Assembly (NCBI GenBank): GCA_051001455.1 | Contig: JBPCNH010000041.1 | Span: 1-60,751 of the forward strand | Source of the DNA: JBPCNH01 sp051001455 | GTDB taxonomy: Bacteria; Actinomycetota; CADDZG01; WHSQ01 | Length of the DNA stretch: 60,751 nt | Reading direction: 5' to 3' | Shown: positions 17,145 through 26,533 of the stretch, piece by piece | How the letters are laid out: each line of letters starts with the position of its first letter | How positions within the stretch are numbered: the first letter of the stretch is position 1 | The notes under the pieces: generated by a model | Seen by the model: the letters and a program-made list of their open reading frames with translations, nothing else | Told to the model about the DNA's origin: nothing | Database searches by the model: none | Translations under genes and position numbers: made by a program

Positions 17145-17984
17145 TTGCTCACTCATAAAGGCCTCGGCATAGTCGCGATCGCCGCCCTGCTGCTGTGCGT
17201 TCCCTCAGCGGGAGCCGGACCACGGGTGCTTGAGGACGGCGAAACTACCGGGGGAACCCGCAGGTCACGAGGGACCATCACCTACGAAGACTGCGAGCAG
17301 CAGATCGGCGTATTTCCGATGGACGCCAGCGACACCACAGGGTATCTGCCCGAAGGGTTCGCTCCGGTGGCATTTCAAGACAGCAGCCCGGCCGGATCCA
17401 GTGGCGCACCCGCTCCAGACCCGGCGAGCGCAACCCTTCAGTTGACCGCGACGTCCTGTCAGGCCACTTCGGCCGCCGACAAGGCAACAAAACGCGTCGA
17501 TCTTCTTCAGGCCTGGATCTACGTCGACCCACCGGACCATCTCGAGGATGACGGGATCAACGCCTACGTCGTCGTGCCCTGGCTGGCTGCCTCGGACATT
17601 AAGGAGTCGCGCGCCTTCTCGAATGTCGGTCTCCCCGCCGAACACGCGGCGGTGGCAAACTCTATCAACGGGATAGCAGGGCCTCTTTCATCAGGCACTG
17701 CAGATGCAACTACCGAAACTTTGGAGGTAAAGCTCGAGACTGCTGTCCCTGGGCTGATTCGCGATACAACGCCCGAACGAATCCGTCTGTTCGGAGTCCT
17801 TCCGGGTGCGAACCAAGCGACTCTCTCGGGCGTAGTCGACATGCATGAGGAGACCCACACTCATCTGTTGATCGGGACGGCCACAATGGGAGCCTCAGGC
17901 GCTATCCCGTTCCCGCTGCCCGAGACACGAGGCGTTGCCCTTCAAGTGGAACCTGGCTACGCGGTCAGGTGGACGCGGATCTAA
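17145..17984 (+). CDS. Secreted protein of unknown function
   Basis: 279 residues starting at TTG 17145 just behind aagggagaaggat, a strong ribosome site. A signal peptide (GIVAIAALLLCVPSAGAG) is followed by a low-complexity Pro/Ala/Ser linker near 85-105. The rest is a probable beta-rich domain with two Cys pairs. The stretch VDMHEETHTHLLIGTA holds several His residues that might bind a metal. I recognise no family. It lies 140 bases after the LAL regulator on the same strand. Confidence 0.65.
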   Translation: MLTHKGLGIVAIAALLLCVPSAGAGPRVLEDGETTGGTRRSRGTITYEDCEQQIGVFPMDASDTTGYLPEGFAPVAFQDSSPAGSSGAPAPDPASATLQLTATSCQATSAADKATKRVDLLQAWIYVDPPDHLEDDGINAYVVVPWLAASDIKESRAFSNVGLPAEHAAVANSINGIAGPLSSGTADATTETLEVKLETAVPGLIRDTTPERIRLFGVLPGANQATLSGVVDMHEETHTHLLIGTATMGASGAIPFPLPETRGVALQVEPGYAVRWTRI

Positions 17985-18150
17985 GGGCCCTACATCGCTC
18001 TCTCTTCAGGTGCTCCCCACGCTAGCTCGGCCCTAGCCGTTCGAGAGCAACGGGGTCTTGCCGAATCACGCACACTCACGTGAGGTCCCTCCCCTTTCCG
18101 GCAATAGCAAGACCCTTCCTGGTTCCTAAGGCTTACTTCCCTAAGCCCGT

Positions 18151-18720
18151 TCACGACTGCTCACCGTTACAGGTGTCTGGAGCCCACAGGCCGCGGTCGT
18201 TCTCGCGCGCTTCCCGCTCCAGCTGCACAAAGAATTCCGAATGGCGGACGTTCGGCGGATACGTGTACGCATGGGCGTACCCGTTGGCAACCATGCGGGC
18301 ATTGGCCATCTCTTGTCCGAAATAGACGTATCTGAGTAACCGGTCGTAGCGGTCAGTGTTCTCTACGTCCTTGACCAGCCGCACCTCGGTCCCCTCGACG
18401 AGCGCTTTCAAAGCAGCCGAGGCTTCCCGGCCGAAGCACTCGACCGGCGAACCCGGCTTCACCGACTCGGGCGTGTCGATCCCGATCAGTCTGACCGAGT
18501 AGTTCTCCCCAACCTCGGTCTCCCCCGCTCCCGGCCCTTCGACCGACTCGAGGATGTCCGCTCTGATCGTGTCTCCATCGACGACCCGGGTGACATAGGC
18601 CCGCTCGTATCCCGGCGGCTCGGCCCCAAAGGTCGCAGGAGCCGGCGCGTCGAGGTGGACGTCGGGCGACGCACAGGACACGAGCAAGAACAGGGTGAGA
18701 AGACGGATACAGACACGCAC
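18151..18720 (-). CDS. Staphylococcal nuclease-like (TNase) lipoprotein
   Basis: 189 residues. The N-terminus is a lipoprotein signal with lipobox LVSC near residue 15, so the protein is probably anchored outside the cell. The rest is an SNase/thermonuclease domain: VVDGDTIRADI, VRLIGIDTPES with the calcium Asp and an active-site Arg, then FGREASAALKALV, and DRYDRLLRYVY with the second catalytic Arg. It should hydrolyse DNA and RNA using calcium. GTG 18720 is the start by signal-peptide logic, although the ribosome site is weak. Confidence 0.9.
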   Translation of the reverse strand: MRVCIRLLTLFLLVSCASPDVHLDAPAPATFGAEPPGYERAYVTRVVDGDTIRADILESVEGPGAGETEVGENYSVRLIGIDTPESVKPGSPVECFGREASAALKALVEGTEVRLVKDVENTDRYDRLLRYVYFGQEMANARMVANGYAHAYTYPPNVRHSEFFVQLEREARENDRGLWAPDTCNGEQS

Positions 18721-18871
18721 CCGGGCAACCTAACTTCGACCTGCGACAGGGCGACAGCGGCCTGTGAACTAGACCACTCGGTCAATAGACCTGACAGTCA
18801 AGTAACCGTAGGGCTAGCGTGACGTCTAACGGCAGAGGAAACGGCCGCTGCTAGAGGGAAGGTGAAGCCCT

Positions 18872-19075
18872 ATGACCGCCACACTGATCAATGAACTCAG
18901 GGAAGCGGGCCTGCTGTTGGGCTCCGAGCCTTTCTTGTCCGACAAGGGCCGGGAATGGCTGCGTCAACTCGACGACGTCGAGACGCAGACCTTGGTCAAG
19001 GATGTCGAGACGCACAATCTCGCCGAGGACTGGGCGGCCGACTTCGTACTCAGCACGAGCGCCATCTCGCGGTAG
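18872..19075 (+). CDS. Small hypothetical protein (67 aa)
   Basis: 67 residues, acidic and helical (for example WLRQLDDVETQTLVKDVE), with no signal peptide or membrane segment. A good ribosome site (gggaaggtgaag) precedes ATG 18872 and a strong hairpin terminator follows at 19091. This supports a real short transcript. Family not recognised. Confidence 0.6.
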   Translation: MTATLINELREAGLLLGSEPFLSDKGREWLRQLDDVETQTLVKDVETHNLAEDWAADFVLSTSAISR

Positions 19076-19090
19076 AACCGACACTTACTA

Positions 19091-19127
19091 GAAGAAGCCC
19101 GGAACCCGGGGGGGTCCGGGCTTCTTC
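19091..19127 (+). terminator. Strong hairpin terminator
   Basis: gaagaagcccgga pairs perfectly with tccgggcttcttc (13 bp) around a C/G-rich loop, 15 bases after the 67-residue protein gene and 54 before thiolase. No clear T tract follows. Confidence 0.75.
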
Positions 19128-19181
19128 GCGTCTTCGGGAGGCTTAGGCTGCTGGGTACCGATTCCAACCAAGGAGACAGAC

Positions 19182-20345
19182 ATGCCTGAAGCAGTGATCG
19201 TTGCCGCCACCAGGACGCCCATCGGACGCGCCAAGAAGGGCAATCTTGCCGATGTCCGGCCTGATGACCTGGCCGCCTTCGCCATCAAGTCCGTCCTCGA
19301 GAAGGCCCCTCAGGTGGACCCCGGCGAGGTGGTCGACGTGATGCTCGGATGCGGCTTCCCCGAAGCCAAGCAAGGTATGAACCTCGGTCGCCGGGCCGCC
19401 CTCCTCGCAGGGCTGCCCGAGCACGTTCCGGGGGTCACCGTGAACCGCTTCTGTGCCTCTAGCACCCAAACGATGCGCATGGCCTTCCACGCCATCAAGG
19501 CCGGCGAAGGAGACGCCTACATCGCCGCCGGGGTCGAGTCGATCTCGCAGGTCGACGGCTACCCCAAGGACATGGATGAGCTGCATCCGAAACTGTTCGG
19601 AGACGACGCGCCGATCGCCAACGTCTATATCCCCATGGGGCTGACGGCCGAGAACGTGGCGGAGAAGTACGACGTCTCACGCGAGGACATGGATCGTTTC
19701 GCCCAGCAGTCCCAGGAAAGAGCCGTCGCCTCGCAGAGCTCGGGTTTCTTCGCGCGCGAAATCACTCCGTACGTCAAGGAAGATGGCACGACCGTCAACT
19801 CGGATGACGGCCCCCGCCCGAGTTCCACCCTCGAGAAGCTCGCTTCCCTGCAACCGGCCTTCAAGCCCGACGGGGTAGTCACCGCCGGTAACTCCTGCCC
19901 GCTCAACGACGGAGCGGCGGCAGTCCTGATCATGAGCGACGAAAGAGCCCGGCAACTCGGTCTCACGCCCCTCGCCCGCATCGTTGCCTCGTCGGTCTCT
20001 GCAGTAGCACCCGAGATCATGGGGGTCGGCCCCATCGAGGCCGTTCGGAAGGTATTGAAGCAAGCGGGGATGTCCATCGAAGATATCGATGTGGTCGAGC
20101 TGAACGAAGCGTTCGCGGCCCAGGTGATCGCTTCGGCACGTGAGTTCGGGGTAGATCCGTTCAGCGAGAAACTGAACCCTCACGGTGGCGCGATAGCCCT
20201 GGGGCATCCCTACGGGATGACCGGAGCCCGCATCATGGGCACTCTGCTGAATGACCTCCAAACGGACGACCAGACCTTCGGGCTCGAGACGATGTGCGTC
20301 GGCGGCGGCCAGGGCATGGCCATCATCGTGGAGCGACTGAAATAG
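19182..20345 (+). CDS. Acetyl-CoA C-acyltransferase (thiolase)
   Basis: 387 residues of the thiolase II/FadA family, which carries out the last step of fatty-acid beta-oxidation (or the reverse condensation). The acyl-accepting Cys91 is in NRFCASST. GGAIALGHPYGMTGAR supplies the catalytic His near 341, and CVGGGQGMA the second Cys near 375. An excellent ribosome site (aaggagacagac) fixes ATG 19182. It stands alone, with no FadB partner nearby. The enoyl-CoA hydratase-like gene at 51 kb is not linked. Confidence 0.93.
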   Translation: MPEAVIVAATRTPIGRAKKGNLADVRPDDLAAFAIKSVLEKAPQVDPGEVVDVMLGCGFPEAKQGMNLGRRAALLAGLPEHVPGVTVNRFCASSTQTMRMAFHAIKAGEGDAYIAAGVESISQVDGYPKDMDELHPKLFGDDAPIANVYIPMGLTAENVAEKYDVSREDMDRFAQQSQERAVASQSSGFFAREITPYVKEDGTTVNSDDGPRPSSTLEKLASLQPAFKPDGVVTAGNSCPLNDGAAAVLIMSDERARQLGLTPLARIVASSVSAVAPEIMGVGPIEAVRKVLKQAGMSIEDIDVVELNEAFAAQVIASAREFGVDPFSEKLNPHGGAIALGHPYGMTGARIMGTLLNDLQTDDQTFGLETMCVGGGQGMAIIVERLK

Positions 20346-20462
20346 CCGCCGGGTCCTCGATCTGGCCGCCTGCCTTTGGGGCTCTCGCCCTCTTAGGAGG
20401 GTTCTTCACATCTGTGGGCGAATGCTCTCGATGACAAGGCCGATCACGTTGGAGGGGTCCGG

Positions 20463-21248
20463 GTGACGGAAGAAGTGAACGCCACGAGCCAGGGCACCGC
20501 TCCAGATCGCGCCGTTGTCGTGGGGAACGGCCACAGCAGCCATCGACCTGCCGCTACCTCCGAGGAGATGCTCTCGTTCCTCGTGCACGAGCTCCGGAAT
20601 CCTCTCGCCGTGGTCAAAGGGTTCGCCGAGACCATCGAATCGTCGGCCGAGCGATTCGACAGGCAGGCCCTCATCAACAATGCACGTTCTATGAGGAAGG
20701 CCGCCGCCCACCTCGAAGAACTGGTCGAGTCACTGGGCGATATCCGCTCCCTCTTCGGTGACGAGATGCGGCTGTCCCTCCAGGAGACCCTCATGAGCGA
20801 GCTCATCTATTCCACCGTGGCCGATCTAGCGGTGGTTACCGGAGATCGACCCGTGGTCGTCCAGATCGAAGACGACGTCCGGTTGGTGGTCGACCCCGTA
20901 AGGATCCGTCAGGTGCTGACGAATCTCATCTCGAATGCCTACAAGTTCGGCCCCCCCGACCGCCCCATCGAGCTGAGCATGGAGCAAGAAGATGAGGCAG
21001 TGAAGATCTGCGTCGTCGACTACGGCCCTGGGGTGCCGCCAGGCCGCGAAGAAGAAGTGTTCGGGAAGTTCGCCAGACTGGACACGGATGTCAAAGGGAC
21101 GGGGGTCGGTCTGTACATCTCCCGGGCCATCGCAAGGGCTCACGGCGGAGAATTGTCGCTGACGCCGCCCCCTAGCGAGGGTTGCCGCTTCGTACTCGAG
21201 CTACCGCTCCAACCGGTCCCGAAGGTCGTCGAGCTCGACGACGCTTAG
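20463..21248 (+). CDS. Soluble sensor histidine kinase
   Basis: 261 residues with no membrane segment. A short polar N-terminus precedes HisKA, with the phospho-acceptor His42 in FLVHELRNPL. The HATPase domain has the N-box NLISNAYKFGPP, the G1 box DYGPGVPPG, an F-box (VFGKFARLD) and G2 (GTGVGLYISRAIARAHGG). The start GTG 20463 follows ggaggggtccgg. With no sensor domain, it must be controlled by a partner or by localisation. The single-domain response regulator on the opposite strand overlaps its 3' end and is the obvious candidate partner. Confidence 0.9.
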   Translation: MTEEVNATSQGTAPDRAVVVGNGHSSHRPAATSEEMLSFLVHELRNPLAVVKGFAETIESSAERFDRQALINNARSMRKAAAHLEELVESLGDIRSLFGDEMRLSLQETLMSELIYSTVADLAVVTGDRPVVVQIEDDVRLVVDPVRIRQVLTNLISNAYKFGPPDRPIELSMEQEDEAVKICVVDYGPGVPPGREEEVFGKFARLDTDVKGTGVGLYISRAIARAHGGELSLTPPPSEGCRFVLELPLQPVPKVVELDDA

Positions 21249-21604
21249 GCAGCCGGAGCCAGCATCTCCTCGATCATCGGTACCAGCCGAGAGATGTCGT
21301 TCTTGAGCAAGAAAGCATCAGCCCAGTCGGGAGGCTCTCCTAGCACAGCGGAGAAAGCGATGATCTTCGATGAGGACGAGTGCTCGCGGATGAAATGGGC
21401 GGCCCGTTCTCCATCCCAGCGTGGCATGAAGTAGTCAAGTACGACAACGTCGGGCTGGACGTCCGCTGCGAGCATGGCTCCCTCGAACCCATCGACGGCA
21501 ACGCCTCCGATACGAAAGCCACCATGGAGCGAGAAGATCGTGACCAATAGGTCACGCATCTGAGGATCGTCATCAACCAGCAGAACCAGTGGGCGTACGG
21601 CCAT
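21245..21604 (-). CDS. Single-domain CheY-like response regulator
   Basis: 119 residues, a bare receiver domain: acidic pocket DDD at 11-13, phospho-acceptor Asp57 in VVVLDYFMP, and the conserved Lys101 in FLLKND. There is no output domain, so it acts by protein contact or as a phosphate relay. Its last 4 bases overlap the end of the histidine kinase on the other strand, a tail-to-tail layout that is unusual for a two-component pair. Confidence 0.92.
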   Translation of the reverse strand: MAVRPLVLLVDDDPQMRDLLVTIFSLHGGFRIGGVAVDGFEGAMLAADVQPDVVVLDYFMPRWDGERAAHFIREHSSSSKIIAFSAVLGEPPDWADAFLLKNDISRLVPMIEEMLAPAA

Positions 21605-21752
21605 GGACCTACTCTGTCGCCGGGAGTCCTCCGGCGCAATAGCCCGAATGGGTATTTATTACCAGTGGGGCGCTTCGCGAAGGGATAAGACAAACGGGGG
21701 CGAAACCTGAGGTACGGACTCGACCAAACACCTAACCGGGGGATCCCTTTCG

Positions 21753-23231
21753 ATGACAGCTTTCAGGACCAAGCACTTGCTCGCTCTGTTAACCATCACG
21801 GGACTACTCGCTTCGGCGTTGGGGAGCGGCGGCGGCGCTATCGCCGCAGCCAAGTCGAAGAACGCGGCAGGCCCGAAGGCGGTTGCGCATACGGCAGGCG
21901 GCAAGAAAGCCTCAGGTAAGCCGGGGGACGCTCCTCGACCGAAGCAATTCCGCCTGGGAGTGGCGTCAACCGAGCCGACATTGGGTGTAGCCAACGACGG
22001 ATCGGTGTTCACTTCCGCGATCTCCACCAACACCCGCGTTGACGTTCTGCGTTCCAAGGATCGCGGGAAGACGTGGGACAACGTTTCCCCGAACATCGCG
22101 GGGCAGAATACGCACCTGATAAGCCTGGACCCCTACACCTACGTCGATAACCGCGTGTCCGACAAGGACGCGTCACGCATCTTCACGGTCGACCTCACCG
22201 TAGCCTGCTCGATCCTCAGCTACTCGGACGATCTCGGCGAGTCGTGGACGAACAACCCGCTCGCCTGCGGCCGTCCCGTCAACGATCACCAGACCCTCTT
22301 CGCCGGGCCACCCCAGAGCAGCGCGCCGATCGGCTACGACAACATCGTCTACTACTGCTGGAACGACGTCGCATCGTCGGCATGCTCGAAATCGCTGGAT
22401 GGAGGGATCACCTTCTCTCCCACGGGAAGCCCGGCATTCGAAGGCGTCGACCCCCAGAACGAAGGAGCGAGGCTGTGCGGCGGTCTGCACGGCCACGGCT
22501 TCGTAGACCTGGAGGGGAACGTCTACCTTCCTCGTGGCTACTGCGGCAAGCAGAAGGTCGCCATCTCGCGCGACGAAGGTCGTACCTGGGAACGACACGC
22601 CGTTGATGACGGGCTTGGGGACAGTGATGCCGGCGCGGACCCAAGCGTCACGGTCGATGCCGAGGGCAATATCTATTACCTCTTCGTAGGCAACGATCGT
22701 CTCCCCTACCTGACGATCTCCAAGAACGACGGACAGAAATGGTCGAAGCCCGTGATGGTGGGAGCTCCCGGCGTGAACGAGGGCAACCTTCCCGCCATCG
22801 ATGTAGGAGATCCCGGAAAGATCGCGATGGTTTATATCGGCACCGACAACGGCCCGAATCGCCCAGTGCGCGGGCAGTCGTGCCGCGACAGCGAGAAGGG
22901 TTGCCCCACCAACGAGGATTACCGGACGGCAACCTGGAACGCCTACGTCACCGTGTCCTACAACGCGCTCAGCAAGAAGCCCCTCTTCTACTCTGCAAGC
23001 ATCAACGATCCTAAGGATCCGATCGTGAGAGGCAGGTGTTTGTCTCGCTGCACGGGGCGGATACCCGGGAACCTCGACTTCATCGATCTCGTCGTCGACC
23101 CCTTCGGACAGGTATGGACATCGTTCGTCGACGAATGCCTCATCATCTGCCCGCAGGGTGGAGGCAACGACGGCGGCGAAGGGATCATCGGAACCTTGGT
23201 CGGCGGGAAGCGCCTCTCACGGAGCAGGTAG
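21753..23231 (+). CDS. Secreted BNR/Asp-box beta-propeller protein (sialidase-like)
   Basis: 492 residues with a signal peptide, then a Lys/Ala/Gly-rich linker (about 30-65) and a domain containing at least five Asp-box motifs: SKDRGKTW, SDDLGESW, SLDGGITF, SRDEGRTW and SKNDGQKW. These mark the blades of a sialidase/neuraminidase-type propeller. The catalytic Arg triad of true sialidases is not evident by eye, so substrate and activity are open. Several Cys residues suggest disulfides outside the cell. It may act on glycans or other exopolymers. Confidence 0.8.
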   Translation: MTAFRTKHLLALLTITGLLASALGSGGGAIAAAKSKNAAGPKAVAHTAGGKKASGKPGDAPRPKQFRLGVASTEPTLGVANDGSVFTSAISTNTRVDVLRSKDRGKTWDNVSPNIAGQNTHLISLDPYTYVDNRVSDKDASRIFTVDLTVACSILSYSDDLGESWTNNPLACGRPVNDHQTLFAGPPQSSAPIGYDNIVYYCWNDVASSACSKSLDGGITFSPTGSPAFEGVDPQNEGARLCGGLHGHGFVDLEGNVYLPRGYCGKQKVAISRDEGRTWERHAVDDGLGDSDAGADPSVTVDAEGNIYYLFVGNDRLPYLTISKNDGQKWSKPVMVGAPGVNEGNLPAIDVGDPGKIAMVYIGTDNGPNRPVRGQSCRDSEKGCPTNEDYRTATWNAYVTVSYNALSKKPLFYSASINDPKDPIVRGRCLSRCTGRIPGNLDFIDLVVDPFGQVWTSFVDECLIICPQGGGNDGGEGIIGTLVGGKRLSRSR

Positions 23232-23233
23232 GC

Positions 23234-23422
23234 GTGTGGCGGCCTTTCGAGGAGGCGGGGCGGCCGGCCGAGCGCTGGCAACAGGTGCGCGACACGCTGG
23301 AGCGACTTCGCCCGCTGCCTTCGGAAGCCTTACTCGGGGCATTTCAAGCGCGGATGAAGGTCGCGGTGGAAGAATCCTTCGACGCTCAACTAGACGACGG
23401 GGATGAGACCGCCCCCGGCTAG
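23234..23422 (+). CDS. Small hypothetical protein (62 aa)
   Basis: GTG 23234 starts 2 bases after the stop of the BNR protein, and the frame ends in TAG 23420-23422, 4 bases from the end of aceE on the other strand. The product begins WRPFEEAGRPAERWQQ, is helical and acidic, and has no signal peptide. The close spacing suggests co-translation with the gene before it. No family recognised. Confidence 0.5.
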   Translation: MWRPFEEAGRPAERWQQVRDTLERLRPLPSEALLGAFQARMKVAVEESFDAQLDDGDETAPG

Positions 23423-23426
23423 CGAT

Positions 23427-26105
23427 CTAGAGATCGTAAGACGCCGAGGATCTCCGCTCGGGGTCCAACTCGTACCGCTTCACGGCCTCTGAGACCACCT
23501 CTGGCTTGACGTCACCGAACTCTGCCAGAGCGGACAGGGTCGCGACGACGATGCTCTCGGCGTCGACCTCGAAGAACCGCCGCAGTTGTTCTCGATCGTC
23601 GGACCGTCCGAAGCCATCCGTTCCGAGCGGCACGTAAGGAGCAGGCACCCAGCGAGCGATCTGATCCTGGACCGCCTTCATCGAGTCGCTGACCGCAACG
23701 ACGGGGCCATCCGCCGATTCGAGCGCACTGGTTACGTACGGTTGCCGGCGCGCTTCTTCCGGGTGCAACCGGTTCCAACGCTCCACCTCGAGAGCCTCGC
23801 GGCGCATCTGCTGGTAAGAGGTCGCGCTCCAAACGTCCGCAGCTACGTCATAGTCCTCGGCAAGCATCTCCTGAGCACGCAGCGCTTGCATCAAGATCGA
23901 TCCCGATCCCAAGATCTGAGCCTTGTGCTTACCAGGACCGCTCGCCTCGCGGTAACGATACAGACCCTTCAGTACGCCCTCTTGAACGTCTCCCGGGATC
24001 TCGGGCATCACGTAATTCTCGTTGTAGAGAGTTATGTAATAGAAGATGTCCTCATCCTCGTCGAGCATGCGACGCAGTCCATCGCGAACGATGATCGAGG
24101 TCTCGTAGGCGAACGCCGGATCATAGGAAACGCACGCAGGATTCGTGCTGGCCATCAGCAAGGTGTGACCGTCCTGGTGCTGCAGACCCTCCCCGAGGAG
24201 AGTAGTGCGTCCGTAGGTCGCGCCGAGGAGGAAGCCACGCCCGCGTTGATCGGCGAAGGACCACATCAGGTCGGCGATCCGCTGGAAGCCGAACATCGAA
24301 TAGAAGATGAAGAACGGGATCATCGTCTCGCCGTGGGTTGCGTACGAGGTTCCCGCTGCGGTGAACGAGCCCATCGATCCGGCTTCGGTGATCCCCTCCT
24401 CGAGGATCTGTCCCTCCTGCGCCTCGCGGTATGCGAGCAGGTGAGCGGAGTCGACGGGATCGTACAACTGTCCGTTGGCTGCATAGATCTTGAAATCGGG
24501 GAACAACGATTCCATCCCGAAGGTCCGAGCCTCGTCCGGGATAATGGGCACGACACGCTTACCGATCTTCTTGTCGCGCATCAGCTTGCGCAGCAAGCGC
24601 ACGAAGGCCATCGTGGTCGAGACCGACTGCTTAGATCCTTTGTCGAACTCCTCGAAGAGATCTGCCTTCGGGAGCTCTAGTTTCGGAGCTACGACCCGCC
24701 TCTCCGGCAAGAAACCGCCGAGCGCATGCCGGCGGGCAAGCAGATACTGCACTTCCTTCGAATTGTCGCCGGGATGGAAGTAAGGGGCACAACCCTCGGA
24801 TATCTCATCGTTCGAGATCGGGATCTCGAGGAGATCGCGGAAGGAACGGAGCTCTTCCTCGGTGAGCTTCTTGGCCTGGTGGGTGACGTTACGCCCGGCG
24901 ATCTTCTCGCCTAATGACCAACCCTTGACCGTTTTCGCCAAGATGACTACCGGTGCTCCTTTGAGCTCGACCGCCGATGCGTAAGCCGCATAGAGCTTGC
25001 GATAGTCGTGTCCACCACGACGCAGCTTCTGGAGGTCGGTGTCGGACAGGTGCTCCACCAGCTGTTTCAAACGCGGGTCGGGGCCGAAGAAGTGCTCCCG
25101 GATGTAGTCACCGGACTCGACGGCGTACTTCTGGAACTCGCCGTCGAGCGTGCTGTTCATCTGATTCACGAGTACACCATCGTTGTCGCGCGCTAGAAGC
25201 TCGTCCCACTCGCGACCCCAAACGACCTTGATGACGTGCCATCCTGCGCCACGGAATACCGATTCGAGCTCTTGGATGATCTTGCCGTTGCCTCGCACGG
25301 GTCCATCGAGCCGCTGCAGGTTGCAGTTGACGACGAAGATCAAATTGTCCAGCCGCTCGCGCGCGGCCAACGACAGCGCGGCCATCGACTCGGGCTCGTC
25401 CATCTCGCCGTCGCCGAAGAATCCCCACACCCTCTGCTGGGACGTGTCCTTGATCCCGCGGTGATGCAGGTAGCGGTTGAAGCGCGCTTGGTAGACCGAG
25501 TTGAGGGGAGAAAGACCCATCGATACCGTTGGGAACTCCCAGAACTGCGGCATCAGCCGCGGGTGGGGGTACGACGACAGACCTTTGCCGGCGACCTCTT
25601 GGCGGAAGTTCTCCATGTGCTCCTCGGTGATACGGCCTTCGAGGAAAGCGCGTGCGTAGATACCCGGCGCGCCGTGACCCTGGATGAACACCTGGTCGCC
25701 GCCGCCGGGGGCGTCCTTGCCGCGGAAGAAGTGATTGAACCCGACCTCGTAGAGCGATGCCGAAGACGCATAGGTAGAGAGGTGACCGCCGATCCCCTCA
25801 TGGTCTTTGTTCGCACGAGACACCATGGCGACGGCGTTCCACCGGATGATGCGGCGAATGCGCTTCTCGAGGTCCTCGTCACCAGGGAAATACGGCTCTT
25901 GCTCCGGTGAGATCGTGTTGATGTAGTTGCTCGAGACCATGGCCGGAAGTCCGATCTGTCGCGACCTCGCATGCATCAGGACGCGGCGGATCAGGAAGCG
26001 GGCGCGAGCAGGAGAACGTTCGATTATCTGGTCGAGTGCTTCGATCCACTCGTCAGTTTCTTCAGGATCTATATCCGGAAGCTGATCTTTGAAAGCGTCG
26101 TACAT
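23427..26105 (-). CDS. aceE: Pyruvate dehydrogenase E1 component, homodimeric type
   Basis: 892 residues, the normal length of AceE, which decarboxylates pyruvate with thiamine diphosphate and passes the acetyl group to the E2 lipoyl domain. Family stretches are continuous: SSNYINTI, the substrate loop with RANKDHEGIGGHLSTYASSA split across 96-120, and the ThDP/Mg motif GDGEMDEPES ending NCNLQRLDGP. The central AGSMGSFTAAGTSYATHGE region is also present. ATG 26105 follows gaggggtagag. E2 and E3 genes are not in the window, the usual dispersed actinobacterial arrangement. Confidence 0.97.
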   Translation of the reverse strand: MYDAFKDQLPDIDPEETDEWIEALDQIIERSPARARFLIRRVLMHARSRQIGLPAMVSSNYINTISPEQEPYFPGDEDLEKRIRRIIRWNAVAMVSRANKDHEGIGGHLSTYASSASLYEVGFNHFFRGKDAPGGGDQVFIQGHGAPGIYARAFLEGRITEEHMENFRQEVAGKGLSSYPHPRLMPQFWEFPTVSMGLSPLNSVYQARFNRYLHHRGIKDTSQQRVWGFFGDGEMDEPESMAALSLAARERLDNLIFVVNCNLQRLDGPVRGNGKIIQELESVFRGAGWHVIKVVWGREWDELLARDNDGVLVNQMNSTLDGEFQKYAVESGDYIREHFFGPDPRLKQLVEHLSDTDLQKLRRGGHDYRKLYAAYASAVELKGAPVVILAKTVKGWSLGEKIAGRNVTHQAKKLTEEELRSFRDLLEIPISNDEISEGCAPYFHPGDNSKEVQYLLARRHALGGFLPERRVVAPKLELPKADLFEEFDKGSKQSVSTTMAFVRLLRKLMRDKKIGKRVVPIIPDEARTFGMESLFPDFKIYAANGQLYDPVDSAHLLAYREAQEGQILEEGITEAGSMGSFTAAGTSYATHGETMIPFFIFYSMFGFQRIADLMWSFADQRGRGFLLGATYGRTTLLGEGLQHQDGHTLLMASTNPACVSYDPAFAYETSIIVRDGLRRMLDEDEDIFYYITLYNENYVMPEIPGDVQEGVLKGLYRYREASGPGKHKAQILGSGSILMQALRAQEMLAEDYDVAADVWSATSYQQMRREALEVERWNRLHPEEARRQPYVTSALESADGPVVAVSDSMKAVQDQIARWVPAPYVPLGTDGFGRSDDREQLRRFFEVDAESIVVATLSALAEFGDVKPEVVSEAVKRYELDPERRSSASYDL

Positions 26106-26184
26106 CTCTACCCCTCACCCGCTACCGTTGACGGACCCGTCCAGAGTAACGCCGCACACGTTTACAGGGTCGAGAGAACGCTCC

Positions 26185-26526
26185 CTAGGGCGCCGCAGTG
26201 GGCGGCTCGAAGGTCGCTACCTGAGCGATATCTGCATCCGGAGCCAGGTCATCGCGCATCGCGAGCTCGACCAGATCGACCAATCCGACGACCTCGCCGT
26301 CGCGCAGCACGGGTAGGACACGGATGTGGTTCTGGGCCATGAGACGTTGCACCTCGATCACGTCGGCCTCACCGTTCACATAGACGGGAGTGCCGCGCTC
26401 CAACTGGTCGGGGGCGGCCTCGAGAAGGTTCACGCCCTCTTGCCTGAGCAGCCTGACCAGCCACTCACGGGACTCCGGTGACGATGCGTCGAATCCGCCG
26501 GAGGCGAGCAAGTCACCTATCACCAC
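26185..26526 (-). CDS. CBS-domain protein
   Basis: 113 residues, mostly one CBS-type pair of half-motifs: GTPVYVNGEADVIEVQRLM, then HIRVLPVLRDGEVVGLVDLVEL. CBS domains usually bind adenosyl nucleotides and work in pairs, so a dimer is likely. It starts with two consecutive GTG codons, and the only ribosome-like site (ggaagga) is 12 bases upstream, so the start is uncertain. It follows the nei remnant on the same strand by 7 bases and could be co-transcribed from lhr. Confidence 0.75.
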   Translation of the reverse strand: MVIGDLLASGGFDASSPESREWLVRLLRQEGVNLLEAAPDQLERGTPVYVNGEADVIEVQRLMAQNHIRVLPVLRDGEVVGLVDLVELAMRDDLAPDADIAQVATFEPPTAAP

Positions 26527-26533
26527 GGTTCGA

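Noticed and set aside
23586..24680. 364-codon plus-strand frame opposite aceE
   Set aside because: Antisense shadow of a full-length AceE.
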